Part shown: one piece after another, positions 46,693-58,130 of the stretch
Position numbering within the stretch: position 1 is the first letter of the stretch
How the letters are laid out: every line of letters begins with the position of its first letter
From: Phaffia rhodozyma
Lineage: Eukaryota; Basidiomycota; Tremellomycetes; Cystofilobasidiales; Mrakiaceae
DNA: 64,000 nt
Assembly (NCBI GenBank): GCA_014706385.1
Contig: JACGZH010000010.1
Location: 62,001 to 126,000 of the forward strand
Direction: 5' to 3'
Made by a program: the position numbers and the translations under genes
Notes under the pieces: model-generated
The model's database searches: none
The model's input: only the letters and a program-made list of their open reading frames with translations
What the model was told of the DNA's origin: nothing

Positions 46693-47231
46693 ATGTCCGG
46701 ACGAGGAAAAGGAGGAAAGGTACGTGTCTTCACCTGTGTCTCTGTCGATCGGCTGTCTCTGTCTGTCTGTATTCTCTGATCCTGACATGTATCCTCCATT
46801 CGCCCGTTCTTCTGATCTGCCTTCTCGATCTGCTCTACCCTCACCCACAGGGACTCGGAAAGGGAGGAGCCAAGCGACACCGAAAGATCCTTCGAGACAA
46901 CATCCAGGGTATCACCAAGCCTGCCATCCGACGACTTGCGCGACGAGGTGGAGTCAAGCGAATCTCCGGTCTCATCTACGAGGAGACCCGAGGTGTCCTC
47001 AAGCTGTTCCTCGAGAGTGAGTCTCCTTGTCGATCCTGCATCGATCTTCTGTCTCTGTCGCTTGATCCATCTACTGATCGCTGGCTTATCGCACGTGTTC
47101 TTTTCTCCCCAGATGTCATCCGAGACTCTGTCACCTACACCGAGCACTCGAAGCGAAAGACCGTGACGGCTCTCGATGTCGTGTATGCTCTCAAGCGACA
47201 GGGTCGAACACTCTATGGTTTCGGAAACTAG
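46693..47231 (+). CDS. Histone H4
   Basis: Core histone H4. Three exons, 46693-46719, 46851-47016 and 47113-47231, encode 103 residues. Reads [20 protein letters not shown], then the tail-globular junction and [20 protein letters not shown], ending [13 protein letters not shown]. Acetylatable K5, K8, K12 and K16 are present. The first exon is 27 nt. Paired with H3 in the usual fungal divergent layout. Confidence 0.98.
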
Positions 47232-47577
47232 ACAAACCTGATCTTGGCTTCGTTTCCTATATTCACATCTCGGCCTACCCCCTCAGCATTGGTTTACCTT
47301 CAGTCATTTGACATCTTCCTATTTCTTTTTTGGTATACTTTCACATCGCAGACTTCGTTGTCTTGTCATCGCGTGCATATATGTATTTAATGTTTCTTTT
47401 TTAATACTTAGACGATCAAACGAAGCTGTGTCGGGCCTGCATATGTCGAACAACCTAAGTCGCAGAATATACAATTGTGTCACGTCTAAGACACCTAACG
47501 TACTTAGAAGCATGGACAAACTAAACAAACTTAACAACAACAATAATGATGCTAGGACCACTGCTCTGTTGAGGTAA
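47232..47577. other. Convergent 3' flanks, H4 and UBC12
   Basis: 346 bp, AT-rich; no gene seen. An AAC-type repeat lies near 47520-47545. Confidence 0.35.
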
Positions 47578-48740
47578 CTACTTCAAGACCCTCTCAAACG
47601 TCTCACCCCGAATCGATCGGCCTTGCAAACTACTTCTAACATTCTGAGCAAATAATTCCCGATTGCTTCGAAGTTCCTTGGCGGCGTCTGAGAAATGAGA
47701 TGATTGTTCATGAGATGTCAGCTTTGCAATATCAGAAACATACAGTGAGATATTAACGGACCTTTATTTAGAGGATCATCAGCATTCGGCTCCAGAAAGA
47801 GGTATTGCAACCCAATCATGATCGAGTTCAGAGTGAGAACCGGCTTCCAATCTTCTCGCTACAAGACAAGCAGGATGATCAAACCGAATACCTATAAGTA
47901 TCTAGACAAAACTAGAGAAAAGAGCCGAAATTTGATGAGAGAGACGTCATGATTGACTTACAAGCTGAAAATTGGAAACATTGGGGTTAGTTGCGCGACC
48001 GAACACAAATCAATGTGGTTAGCACTGATGGCGTCAAGGAGGGAAAGCGATAACACAAACCAGGTTCAGGCAGACAGCTCCCTCTAGGTCGATATTAGGG
48101 TGATAAATCTTAAGAAGTTTAAGATAGTATGATTTTGATTAGATGGCCCATGATTTTCATCTCCAGATGAAACCGATAGATGAATACATCGAATGAAAGT
48201 ATAGATAATGTACGAACCTTCTGAGTACATCGGACTTTCGGAGGCTCATGTGGATAGTTCTGGTTGATGTTGAAAGTAAACTTGAAGTGTCCATTCTTGT
48301 ACATTCCTGGAATGAGTTTCAGAAGATTCGTTCAGCCAACCTGTTTCCAGACAGATCTGGAGAATGAAGGCTTTGAGGACGGACCTTCATCAGGGTCAAT
48401 CGTTAGTTCGAAATTCAGAATGTCGGCTGGATCCGGGAAGATCGTCTTGATGTTCGTCGGCAAGTCCAACTCAGTGATATCTAATAGATGACATATGGAA
48501 TCAATACCAAGTACTATCACCTCTTCCTATGCGCAAATTTCCATTAGAGAGCAAAGAAAATTACCTTTCTGAACTCGAAGTTGAGCGGCGTTCACTTTAG
48601 GTTTCTTCTTCGCGGCCGCCTCAGAATCCTTCTTCATGGACCAAATCTGAAAGCGAAGATCGACATATGTATTTTTGAGGTCAGAAGTCTGGAAAGTTTA
48701 CAATAGTTGCACGTTAGAGTTTAAACTGACTTTCATCATA
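47578..48740 (-). CDS. UBC12: NEDD8-conjugating enzyme E2 (UBC12)
   Basis: Transfers NEDD8/Rub1 from E1 to cullins. Start 48740 (or the next Met, 48737). The first coding exon is nine bases, ATGATGAAA, joined to [18 protein letters not shown], then [17 protein letters not shown]. This short N-terminal extension docks on the NEDD8 E1 and is the hallmark that separates UBC12 from other E2s. Then [39 protein letters not shown] and the catalytic block [16 protein letters not shown] (Cys within). The end is [32 protein letters not shown] and FERVLK, stop 47580-47578. At least six exons. The protein is full length by comparison with the human enzyme. Confidence 0.95.
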
Positions 48741-48976
48741 ATGGGCAAAGTCCGAGAAGAATATCAATACAAGAGCAGAGAGAGTAGAGGTGATAGATGT
48801 TTGCGACACGCTGTACAAATCAGGACCTTTTTGTGTAAGTCGATAAGACTCAATTACGTAAGTCTGTTGCTTACATAACTAGCCGATCAACGATTTTTGA
48901 GAATTCTTGACCTTCCCATTCTGGTCCATACATCCCCAGGTCTTGACGATACATATACACTCTAATATAGACCATC
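48741..48976. promoter_or_regulatory. Divergent promoter, UBC12 / NOC4
   Basis: Short divergent gap (236 bp) carrying both promoters. No motif recognised. Confidence 0.3.
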
Positions 48977-51635
48977 ATGGCACCTCTCAAACTCAAGAAA
49001 CAGAAGACCTCATCCTCAGACTCTTCCTCCTCGAAGTCTTCTCTGTTGATCGCTAAGCTCTCACAGATTTCTGCCTTTGAGGAAGTACTTCTTCCTTCGA
49101 CCTCGTCTTTAAATCCACTTATTGACCTACTCAGCTTGGTCAAGACATCGCCCGAGCCAGAGGTTGTCCACAAAGGAGTCTACGCGCTCGGCAGAGTGTT
49201 TACTGCGTTGTTAACTCAGAACAGACTCAACTTTCAGCTCAGAAAGCGTTCTAACCGACAGCGAATCGGACCTGGAGCTGGAGCTGGCTCTGACGACGAC
49301 GAAGCTAAGGGCCAGGAGCAAGAGGATAGGGAGGTGATGGTAATGGAGTGGGTGAAGGCTAGATTCAATGATTACATCGAGTACCTTGGAGGATTATTAA
49401 AGGACGTAGAGACTGAGCTGCGAGTAAGTATTCTTGTGCAGGATTTCTTCGTTTCAACCCCAATTTTATTGATCAAACTTATTTTTTACCCTTTGTGGCC
49501 TTCATAGTCAGCTGCTTTGACCCACCTGCTCTCCTTCCTCCCTCTCCTCGCACCCATCAATGATTTAAACCTCAAATCCACTCCTTTTTACCCAGCTTCG
49601 TACATTCGGCAGCTCGTCAAGTTCCTTCTACTTCCTACACCTTCCACTCGAGGTGCATCTACACTATACTCGATTTCTCAGGAAGGCGTTTCGGATGGAA
49701 TGCAGGGCCTTTCCGTTGAAAACGATGTCCTCGAGAAGGTAGTCAGCTTGATGGAGGAGAAAAAAGACGTTCGATGGTCGATTCTCAAAGAAATTAGTGT
49801 GGTCATCCGTCCATTCTTGCCACCTACGTCTCGACCAGCTACTGCATGTCTGTCGCTGAACCTGCTGAACTTGTTGGAGTCTCTTCCCCCTTTCCCGACC
49901 ACTCAGAAGGCGCTAGAGAGGCTTCCAGTGCTCATGCCCGGTTTCGCCTCTTCTCCTTTTACCCTCTCCTCAGGACCAAAAGCGCCCAAGTCAACGGATG
50001 AGGAAGATGACTGGAGGGCATACTTCGATTCTGATCAGGAGGATGACGATGCTGAGGTTCAGATTCGATCGACCAAGGTAATCAATAAAGATGGAAAGAA
50101 AGTCTCGGCCAAAAAGGGAGTGAAGAAGGAAGTGGCGGGAGGGAAGACGAGGGATATGACCATCCATGAGGGAATCTGGAGTTTAGCAAGTGCGAAATCT
50201 GCCTTCACTGCCGTTTGGCTAGGACTGTTTTCGTTGCGGTAAGATGATAGAGAATCTCAATAATTTAGTAACTTGAGCTCAAAGAATTGAGTCTGAGCTG
50301 ATTTCTGGTTTTTCTTTTCTTTTCTTCTCCCAGATTGGACGCGTCGCAGGCGAGACGAATTCTTGTCATCCTACATCATCAAGTCTTACCTAGCATGACT
50401 CGAGGTCGGGTTGTCCAAACGGCTGACTGGCTTGGAGAATGGGTTGATAAAGGTCTTTCCTAGCTCCAATTCTTTTTCCGATTCTGCAAGGTACTGATTA
50501 GTTTTTTTTGTTTGCTGACCAGGTGGACCCCTTGGACTATTGGCCCTCAATGGACTGTTCATTCTCATGACGCAGTATAACTTGTTCGTGATCTCTTTCT
50601 GTCTCTTCTTCGAGCTTTCTGGTCAATTGACTCATCAAATATTGGCTGTACCTATCGTTAGAGAATACCCTGACTTCTACGCCAAATTGTATTCCATGTT
50701 GGATCGATCGGTCCTCCACATCAAGTATCGAGCCCGGTTTTTCCGGCTGACGGAAACTTTCCTTTCCTCAACGTATGGCCCTTGCTACCCTTTAGCTACC
50801 CAATGAATTGTCTTAACAAATCTTATTGTCTGTTTGGAAAAAATCCTGAAAAACAGACTTCTTCCTTCTTCCCTCATCGCGTCGTTCATCAAGCGACTCG
50901 CGCGACTCGCCTTGACGGCACCTCCGGCAGCTGTGGTAATTGTTATCCCGTTTGTGTACAACCTGCTCAAAATGCATCCGGGATGCATGCTGTTGATTCA
51001 TCGAGATGGCTTTGGCGGAACTGAGGGAGAGATAACGTTGGAGAGTTTGGCTCAGGACGGTACTAAAGGTTTGTAACAAATCTTACTTCTCTCTTGCTTG
51101 ACTTACCTGATTTGACGTGATCCGCCTGTTTCTAAACCTGATCGCTGGTTGACTGAGATAGACCCTTACGACGCCTTAACAACGGACCCGTTGCTCACCC
51201 GAGCGCTCGATTCATCCCTCTGGGAGATCGCTTCCTTGAGGACTCATTATGTGTCTTCGGTCTCCAGTCTGGCAAAGATCTTCACCGAGGTCTTCACAAA
51301 GCCGAAATATGGCATGGAGGACTTTTTGGATCACACCTACGTTACCGTTCGTACTTATGTTTTTTCTACATATAGATATCAATCTACTTTTGTCATGACT
51401 ACGAAGCCTGACCTCAAGTCATTAAATTCAACAGATGTTTGATACTGAAGCGAAGCGAAAGATACGAAACGATCCAGCTTTAGCCCTTCCGGCGCCTGGA
51501 GTTGTGTTTCCTTCAAGCTCAATTAGAGACAAGGGAGCCAAAAAGCGAAGTGCTCAAGAGGTTGATGACGGAGAGGAGGAGCAGGAACAGGAGACGATCA
51601 CTAGAGATATTGTTTCCGCCCTTTGGATGTTCTGA
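48977..51635 (+). CDS. NOC4: Nucleolar complex protein 4 (Noc4/Utp19)
   Basis: Noc4 with Nop14 acts in 40S subunit maturation and export from the nucleolus. ATG 48977 (MAPLKLKKQKTSSSDSSSS), stop 51633-51635, about eight exons. The N-terminal half is helical-repeat-like (ALTHLLSFLPLLAPINDL; DVRWSILKEISVVIRPFLPP), followed by a charged linker. The conserved CBF/Mak21-type domain then begins around HEGIWSLASAKSAFTAVWLG and continues with VLPSMTRGRVVQ, GGPLGLLALNGLFILMTQYN, DFYAKLYSMLD, and SSLIASFIKRLARLALTAPP. The late signature KYGMEDFLDHTYVT followed by MFDTEAKRKIRNDPAL is specific to Noc4. The end is acidic. Confidence 0.93.
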
Positions 51636-51869
51636 TGCATTGTTTAAGGTACTCTTTACGGCTCGCTCGGCGTCTTCTTAGAATATTTTACCTCAATCAT
51701 TTGATGCATCATAGATACAACAAACCTCAGATTCCAAAAAGTTGAAAAGTGTAGAAATCAAGGAAGACACAGCCCAGAATGTGGCAAGTCGTCTGAGAGA
51801 ACATTATCCGCTACTGTCGACTTTACGTTGATGATCATGGTCGAACCGTATATTTGTTCACCCATCATC

Positions 51870-52638
51870 ATGTTCACCCTATTACGAACAGCTACTTCAA
51901 TCAAGCCCTTAAGCTTACGTGCATTGGTATGTGAGAACACATCCAGTGTCTTCAACAGAAAGGAATTAATTGACTGATGATGATGATTGAGTAACGTTTC
52001 TATGGTATCGGTTGATCTCAATTTGATCATGTCATTGGAATTCTCTCTCGTTCTTTTTTCCTTGTTCTATCGTATAGCGACGAAATGTGTGTCGAAAAAT
52101 TGTGGTGGCCAACCCTACCAAGCTAGAGACAAAGAACAGCATTCCGATCAAGTTGCTGGAAGATGATATTAGGCTAGGAAAGAAAGGTATGTCTTGATTT
52201 ATTGGATTTTTTTCCTCCATACCTTTTTATATCATTTCTGTTCCTGCTAGCAGACTTATTACTTCAGAGATCCCGACTGATTACCATACTCTGTCAATAC
52301 GTTTCTGGCTCTTTCTCTTTTGATCAAAATATCACTTGTCTTTCGAATTGGTCTTTCAATTGATAGGCGATTTGGTTGCGGTTCACCGGAAGCATATGAG
52401 GGACGTCCTTTACAGAAAGGAGAAAGCAGCCTACATTCTTTCGAATGGTGTTGCCCGAGTTTCTCTCCCTCACCCAGAGGCAGTGACTATCAAAAAATCT
52501 CTCGATCGATCGGCGCTTGAGAAGGGAGATCCGGTATTGACGGTGTTGAGACAGTCAAAACAGACTTTCAAGTCTGGTCTGCCTAGCCCATGGCAGGTCA
52601 GGTTTCATGAAAAGTTTCAGCCTAAGAGTGAAGATTGA
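51870..52638 (+). CDS. Mitochondrial ribosomal protein bL9m
   Basis: Large-subunit mitoribosome protein of the bacterial L9 family (Mrpl50 type). Three exons, 51870-51926, 52078-52186 and 52367-52638, give 145 residues in frame. Exon 1 is a presequence, MFTLLRTATSIKPLSLRAL, followed by RRNVCRKIVVANPTKLE. The L9 signature follows: IKLLEDDIRLGKKGDLVAVH then RKHMRDVLYRKEKAAYILSN (bacterial L9: LGKKGD, V, YARNFL). C-terminal WQVRFHEKFQPKSED. An upstream in-frame ATG at about 51822 would add a few residues; the one chosen gives the better presequence. Confidence 0.8.
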
Positions 52639-52894
52639 TATAGATGGGAAGGGAGATGAGTATAGAATTTCAATGTACTCAGATTGTAATGATGAGAAGA
52701 GTGTTCTTGTAATCGTAGATGGACCGAGAGGCTTCGTGATAGACGATTGCTTAAATGTTAGCTCACAGTGTACTTTGAGGCCGAAGCTAACTCAACTCAG
52801 TCATTAAGACATAAACTGACTTCCCCTCAATAAAGTCTGGTCTGTTGGCTTTAACTGGCTCTCGCTCATGGGGAAACAGTTTCACATATGTCAT

Positions 52895-55800
52895 CTAATA
52901 CGCTTCTTCTAGTTTTTGTAAGATTTTAGAGATTCCTTCCTTCAGATCTGAATCGTCCTCCACCAGCCATCCCATTCGTTCTGTCTTTGAGCTTTTGTCA
53001 TTCTCCGCCCAATTGAGAGACCCTCTTAGCCCTGCCCAAACCGCATCTTCATCAGCCCATCCCAAAGTCAAATAGACAAGATTGGCCTCTGTTCGGAGTT
53101 CTTCATGAGTTCGGTCGTCCAGAAAAGCCCTGACTAATAGGAGCATGTCCCATCTTTGCTTAAATGTCAGCGGGACCGACACGGCGACATGTCTGAAAGT
53201 TGAAAGAAGCGATCGGAGCAGCCTATGAGTTGGAGTATGCTTGCTCTGCGGCTGTCTTCCAGTGTTGATGGCAGTAGCGGTATTCCCTCTTCTAGTGATG
53301 AGGCTGTCCTTTCGTTGATCCTTCAAAAGATCTGCCGCTAACTGTTTCAATACAGGCCATCCTTCGTCTCGGATTTTTACCCCTACATACTCACCCACCA
53401 ACTTAGATAAACATTCGATCACGCCGACTGCCTCAACGACGACATAGTACTCTTTGTCTTTCGTCCTATTGAGAATATAAGGCCAGGCCCGATTGACGAC
53501 TGGTAGAAGTTGAGCTTCCAGCCCTGCAGGAGCCAAGACACCGATGGCCGATGCGAAGAGAGAAAGCACTCGCGATCTCAGAAAAGGGGACGCATGAGTC
53601 AAGAAAGGAAGCGCCTGGGAAATGATCTGAGCACAAATTGATTGGGATCTGTCAGGTTCAACATCGAGTGGTCCATCCGTCGGAGGTAGGCTGGTCGACG
53701 CTTCGTCTGCTTCTACAGAAGGGAGTGACTTATCCCTGCCCCATGATTGATGAGGAGTTGGTTCAATAGTCTCCTCCAAGAGCTCTTCTAGATTTGATCG
53801 TGCTTGATCATGTCGCTGAGCAAGCCAAGACCTGAATGAATGGAGATCTTTTTCGGGTTGAGGCCGATCTGGGTACATTTTCTCACCAACCGTTGCTCCT
53901 TGGTCTCCTGGTCCCATTGTTCGACTCCGTGCATCATCCCTCCTCCCATCAGGCATGACCTTGATTAATGTATCCAGTACCGCCAGTAACGTCGAAGCTA
54001 CAAGTTCATATCCGTGAAAGGCGTCCAACGCGTCAAATATCTCATCAACTACATCATGAACCATCGGCACAATTGGTTCTCCTACCAATCGAATCATTTC
54101 GATCAGAACAAGCGGGGCAAGCGCGTCCAACTTGGTACTCGTCAATCTCTGGGAGACGACATTGATGACATAGTCCACGTTGTCAAATACAAGATTACGA
54201 GCGGAGGCGTATCCTGATTCGTATGCTATTCGATCGAGGGCAATACTTGCATATTGTTGAACAAGAACAGAAGGTGAGCCAAGGTGGGCAAGGAGGTAGT
54301 ACGTTGTGTCCAGGAGGAGTGGCCGAAATGACGTGGTTAACGTCTGAGCAGAGAATGCAAGGAGAGAAAGCGAGTGACAGGAGAGAATCGACTGTGAAAT
54401 CAATCGATCGGCAGCTGATGTACGTGAGCCAGACCCAGGATTTGTTGATGAATTGTGTGATGGTTGATCGAGCAGAGTAGTCAACGGGTTCAATCCTCTT
54501 ATGTATTCAGGTTTCAATACCATGTCCGTTAAATTTCGATCCGCGCGCAAGTTTTTTTCCTCTGTTCCACCAGATGAATTGGTCGGATTATCTGCTGTTG
54601 GGTCTTCATCCTGTTGATCCGCGTCCATCCGCATCAAGGTCTTGACTAATCTCCTGATCGTCTTTCTTGTCCGCCTACCCTTATCCACCCCAGTCTTCGT
54701 CTTCTCTATGCCTTTGATGGGATCATCGGAATTATTCAATGAAGAAACAATCCCTCTAAGCAATCTCTCAGCCACCCACACACCTGCCACACTTCTCCGT
54801 AAACCTATCACTGTCCCGTCCGAGGCACCTGCTTTGGCAACAGCGATGAAGTGTTCTACGGCAAAAATAGCTTCTTCTCCTGCTGCTCTCCCCAACGATA
54901 CCAGCATACCTGCGAATGCATCCTCCGTTTCAGCATTTGCCAAATTACTCAAGCAGATTCGGGGGTATGGCACGTCGTCTAGTTTACCATCCAATGATGG
55001 ATCGACTGTTGAACTCTTCGTTGCTGTCCATGCAAGCTCGGCAATCCGATTGACAGGCCTTTGGTATGAAGAACCCATGACAACGTCCGGCTCAAACACC
55101 ATGCAGTCGAGTAAGCCAGTTCCCCATCTTTCCACGCCTCCTATTGGACCCAGCATACCTTGGAGAAGACTCTCAGATGTTGGACCAAGCTGAGCGACAG
55201 CAGTGATCTGTTGACAATGTTCAGTCACTTTCACAGAGGATACCTGTTGAGGAGATTGAAGCAGAAGCGGAATTGTTTGTAGCGATGTCGTAAGTGCTTG
55301 ATTGAGGATAGGAATTAGCTTTGGCCGGTTTCCTGGAATATCAAGCAGACTGATCAGAGCTTGACGGGAAGACCGATTTACAGCGGGGAATGTATCTACA
55401 GAGAGCGTCAGTAGGTAGCCGAGGAGGACATGCACGCTTTCTTCTAACGGGTCGAGGCAAGTAAGGAGCAGAGTAGAAGAAAGGTCGGCTAGTGCATTTC
55501 GAGCATTTGGATTCGAATGTTTTTTGAGATGTGAAAGTGAGATGAAAGCTGGAAGAAGTTGGGATGCATTGCCTCGGAGCCAGGAAGAAGTGATTGTGAC
55601 CAGAGGCGAAGCAGCAACGGATTGGGTAGATGTAAAGGATGTGCCGGTTTGTTCAGATGTTGTAGTTTTGAATGATGCATCAGAAGAGGCTGGTGATGGC
55701 GGGGATGGGGTAGAAGTTGGAAGGGGCTCTTCTGAACCTGACGTCGAAGCAAGCTCTTCCTCGGTAAGCCATACCCTGCGATGGGAGAAATCATTGAGTG

Positions 55801-56865
55801 TTTGCGCTCCGTGACCAATGATAGGCCCGACGATAGCCAAACTGAAGCAGCCTGTGACGAGGTGGGTTATTATCCCTAGCGACTCAACCACGATATCTCC
55901 GTTGACGCCCTTGCCACTCTGTCGAGATGACAGCGGAGAAAGAAGTTTGGTCAACGTGGAAACGCAACCCGGAAGGATTGTAGCTTTTATTCGGGAGCGG
56001 TTAGGAAGATACGTTCGAAGAATAGCATGAAAAGTCTGAAGTATTCGTAAAGGAATGGGCGTCGTGGATATGATGCCTTTGATGGTTTTCCATTGATTTT
56101 GTCATGTAAGGAAATCGTATAAGTACAAGAATTAAGAACGAGACACAATGGGCACAAAACACATACGTATCATGATATGTAGCGTCTCTCCCAGCACAGG
56201 TAGGAACGCTTCTCGTGCTACCAAACCTTCCAACTCTAGTTGCGACGCCAGCTGAGCTTCTTCTCTCTCAAAATCGAGCTCCGTTTCTCCGGAAGAGCTT
56301 CCGAGTGCGAACTCTCTGAGACCTTGTATCCAAGCGTCTATACCCTCCTCTGTATCTAATCCACCAACCTTCCACCAGCTAACAGCCATCTTCCAAATCT
56401 GTTCCCGGACAGCCGCCCGTCCCTCCCCAGACCAGTATCTGACCAATACAGTGAGCACACGCAGAACACCTATTCTGATGGGCGGTGGCACGCTTCTCGG
56501 AGGATTACGTTGGAGGAGTTGCGTAATTGGAAAGAACACATAAGACGTAAGCGAAGGAGTTAAGGTCTCGGCTGGAGAGGGAAGTGTGAAAAGGATATGA
56601 TGAATCTGAGAAAGGCTTTTGATCGCAGAAGGGATGTTTTCTGGGGTGAGAAGCGAGCATGTGAGGAGTAACGTGCATCCAGGTTTAAGCTATGAATGTA
56701 GATGTATAGAGCGAGATTAGCCTGTATGACTCGATCACTATAAACAAGAAGAGCCAAACGAACAGAACGAAAGGCTTCCTGCCGGGCGGTCTGTTGAGGA
56801 TCAGCAAATAACGATGACCGGAAGGATGAAGAACTGAGAGGAGCATGAGCTCTAGCTGATGTCAT
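52895..56865 (-). CDS. TTI1: TTI1, subunit of the TTT co-chaperone complex
   Basis: TTI1 with Tel2 and Tti2 matures PIKK kinases (Tel1/ATM, Mec1/ATR, Tor). ATG 56865-56863 (MTSARAHAPLSSSS). Exon 1 ends about LALYIYI, followed by exons at about 56690-56570, 56550-56170 and a long one to the stop at 52895. HEAT-type helical repeats run throughout. Recognisable blocks are FVFFPITQLLQRN-like near 56520, LQQYASIALDRIAYESG, then VFDNVDYVINVVSQRL, DALAPLVLIEMIRLVGEPIV and the C-terminal RSRVLSLFASAIGVLAP. The NVDYVINxxSxRL block is the best TTI1 marker. A variable acidic/Ser-rich stretch lies in the middle. The ending is KILQKLEEAY. Confidence 0.9.
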
Positions 56866-57049
56866 CACGGCCCTGTTACGACCAGGACAATAAGATATAT
56901 GATGGACGATCGACGATGGACGCTTAAGCGAATTAAAAGGATGGTAAGGTTGAAGAGCTGGCAGATATCTGACGTTACTACCCGGGAGGAATATCAATCA
57001 ACCTTTTGTTCTACCTCGTATACTTTCTTGTGCATCACGATCACTCAGA

Positions 57050-57774
57050 ATGTCTCACAAATCACCTATAACTTGCCATGGTGAGTCTGCTCATGGTGAC
57101 GTTTATGTCTGTCATATGCTGTACGTTTTCTGAATTGTTAAGAATTTATACCTTTTTTCTTTAGTCCTCGACTCAACTTTGGGCAAACCAGCAAAGTTCG
57201 TAGCGGTCGAGCTCGAGCAATTGACCCAAGATGGAGAATTTATCTCTTTGGCCAAGGGGTAAGTAGGGATACTTTTCATTTTTGCACACCGGAATAGCCA
57301 AGAAATACTCAATTTTTGATATCGTTCTGATCGAGAACAACTTGAATAGAGCGACAGATGCCGATGGACGAGCATCTCAACTCCTTCCGGCGGGGGTTGC
57401 TCCGCTGGCTGTAGGTACATACAAGATGGTCTTCCAGACAGAAGCTTATTTCTCAGAGAACAATATCCAATGTTTCTATCCTAAAGTAGAGGTGCGTGAT
57501 GGGATGATCCTCGGAATCTGGTTTCGTGTTCGTCTGATATGTATAGCGACTGACGGCGTCCACTTCCGTTCTGGATGAGATGTGTACATCGATATAGATT
57601 TTATTTAAGTACTCAAAGTTAGTCGTCTACCTGTGTTGATCTCATTCCAGCATCGGTATCATCGTTAACGTTGTCCTCTGAGTGTGTGTGATTCTAAATG
57701 GTAGCCCGGACGAGCATTATCATATCCCTCTTCTTCTGAGTCCTCACAGCTACACTACCTATCGGGGTAGTTAA
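57050..57774 (+). CDS. 5-hydroxyisourate hydrolase (transthyretin-like)
   Basis: Second enzyme of urate breakdown: hydrolyses 5-hydroxyisourate to OHCU on the way to allantoin. Five exons, 57050-57080, 57165-57258, 57350-57491, 57598-57617 and 57705-57774, give 118 residues, the normal length. All active-site elements are there: ITCHVLDSTLGKPA (catalytic His), ATDADGRA (Arg), EHYHIPLLLSPHSY (His pair) and the C-terminal tetrapeptide YRGS that defines HIUase against transthyretin. The fourth exon is 20 nt and encodes ILFKYS. No peroxisomal PTS2 is obvious at the N-terminus, so the location is open. Uricase and OHCU decarboxylase are not in the window. Confidence 0.95.
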
Positions 57775-58130
57775 ACGGTTCTCTTATTCATATATTTCCG
57801 CTTGAAGACTTGCATGGTTGTTGATTGTTGTATAGCCGAGTTATTATGATATGGTTCTTTCATTCTTGTTAGAAATATGTTGATGAGAGAGTGAGAGATA
57901 GGAAAGATGGGAGTGCGACGAACACAGATGAATTGACCGGGAAGACGTTTCGGCCGGGCCATTCGTTGGGTTGTCGTTCGGTTGTCGTTCAGCATACATT
58001 AGCTCTCTTTATTGAACACCGATCCATCCGTTCCATCAACTGATCTAGTCTGTGTTATACAGCCCTCTTTTCCTTTATATAATCCCTGATCAGACTTAGT
58101 CGTACACCCGCAAAGTCCACGTCGACCGTC
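57775..58130. promoter_or_regulatory. Gap upstream of the PF08550 regulator
   Basis: 356 bp between HIUase and the next gene, same strand. A duplicated GGTTGTCGTTC lies at about 57969-57989. No gene seen. Confidence 0.35.

Noticed and set aside
51758..52030. Minus-strand 90-codon frame
   Set aside because: It lies opposite the first exon and intron of the bL9m gene and has no family features.
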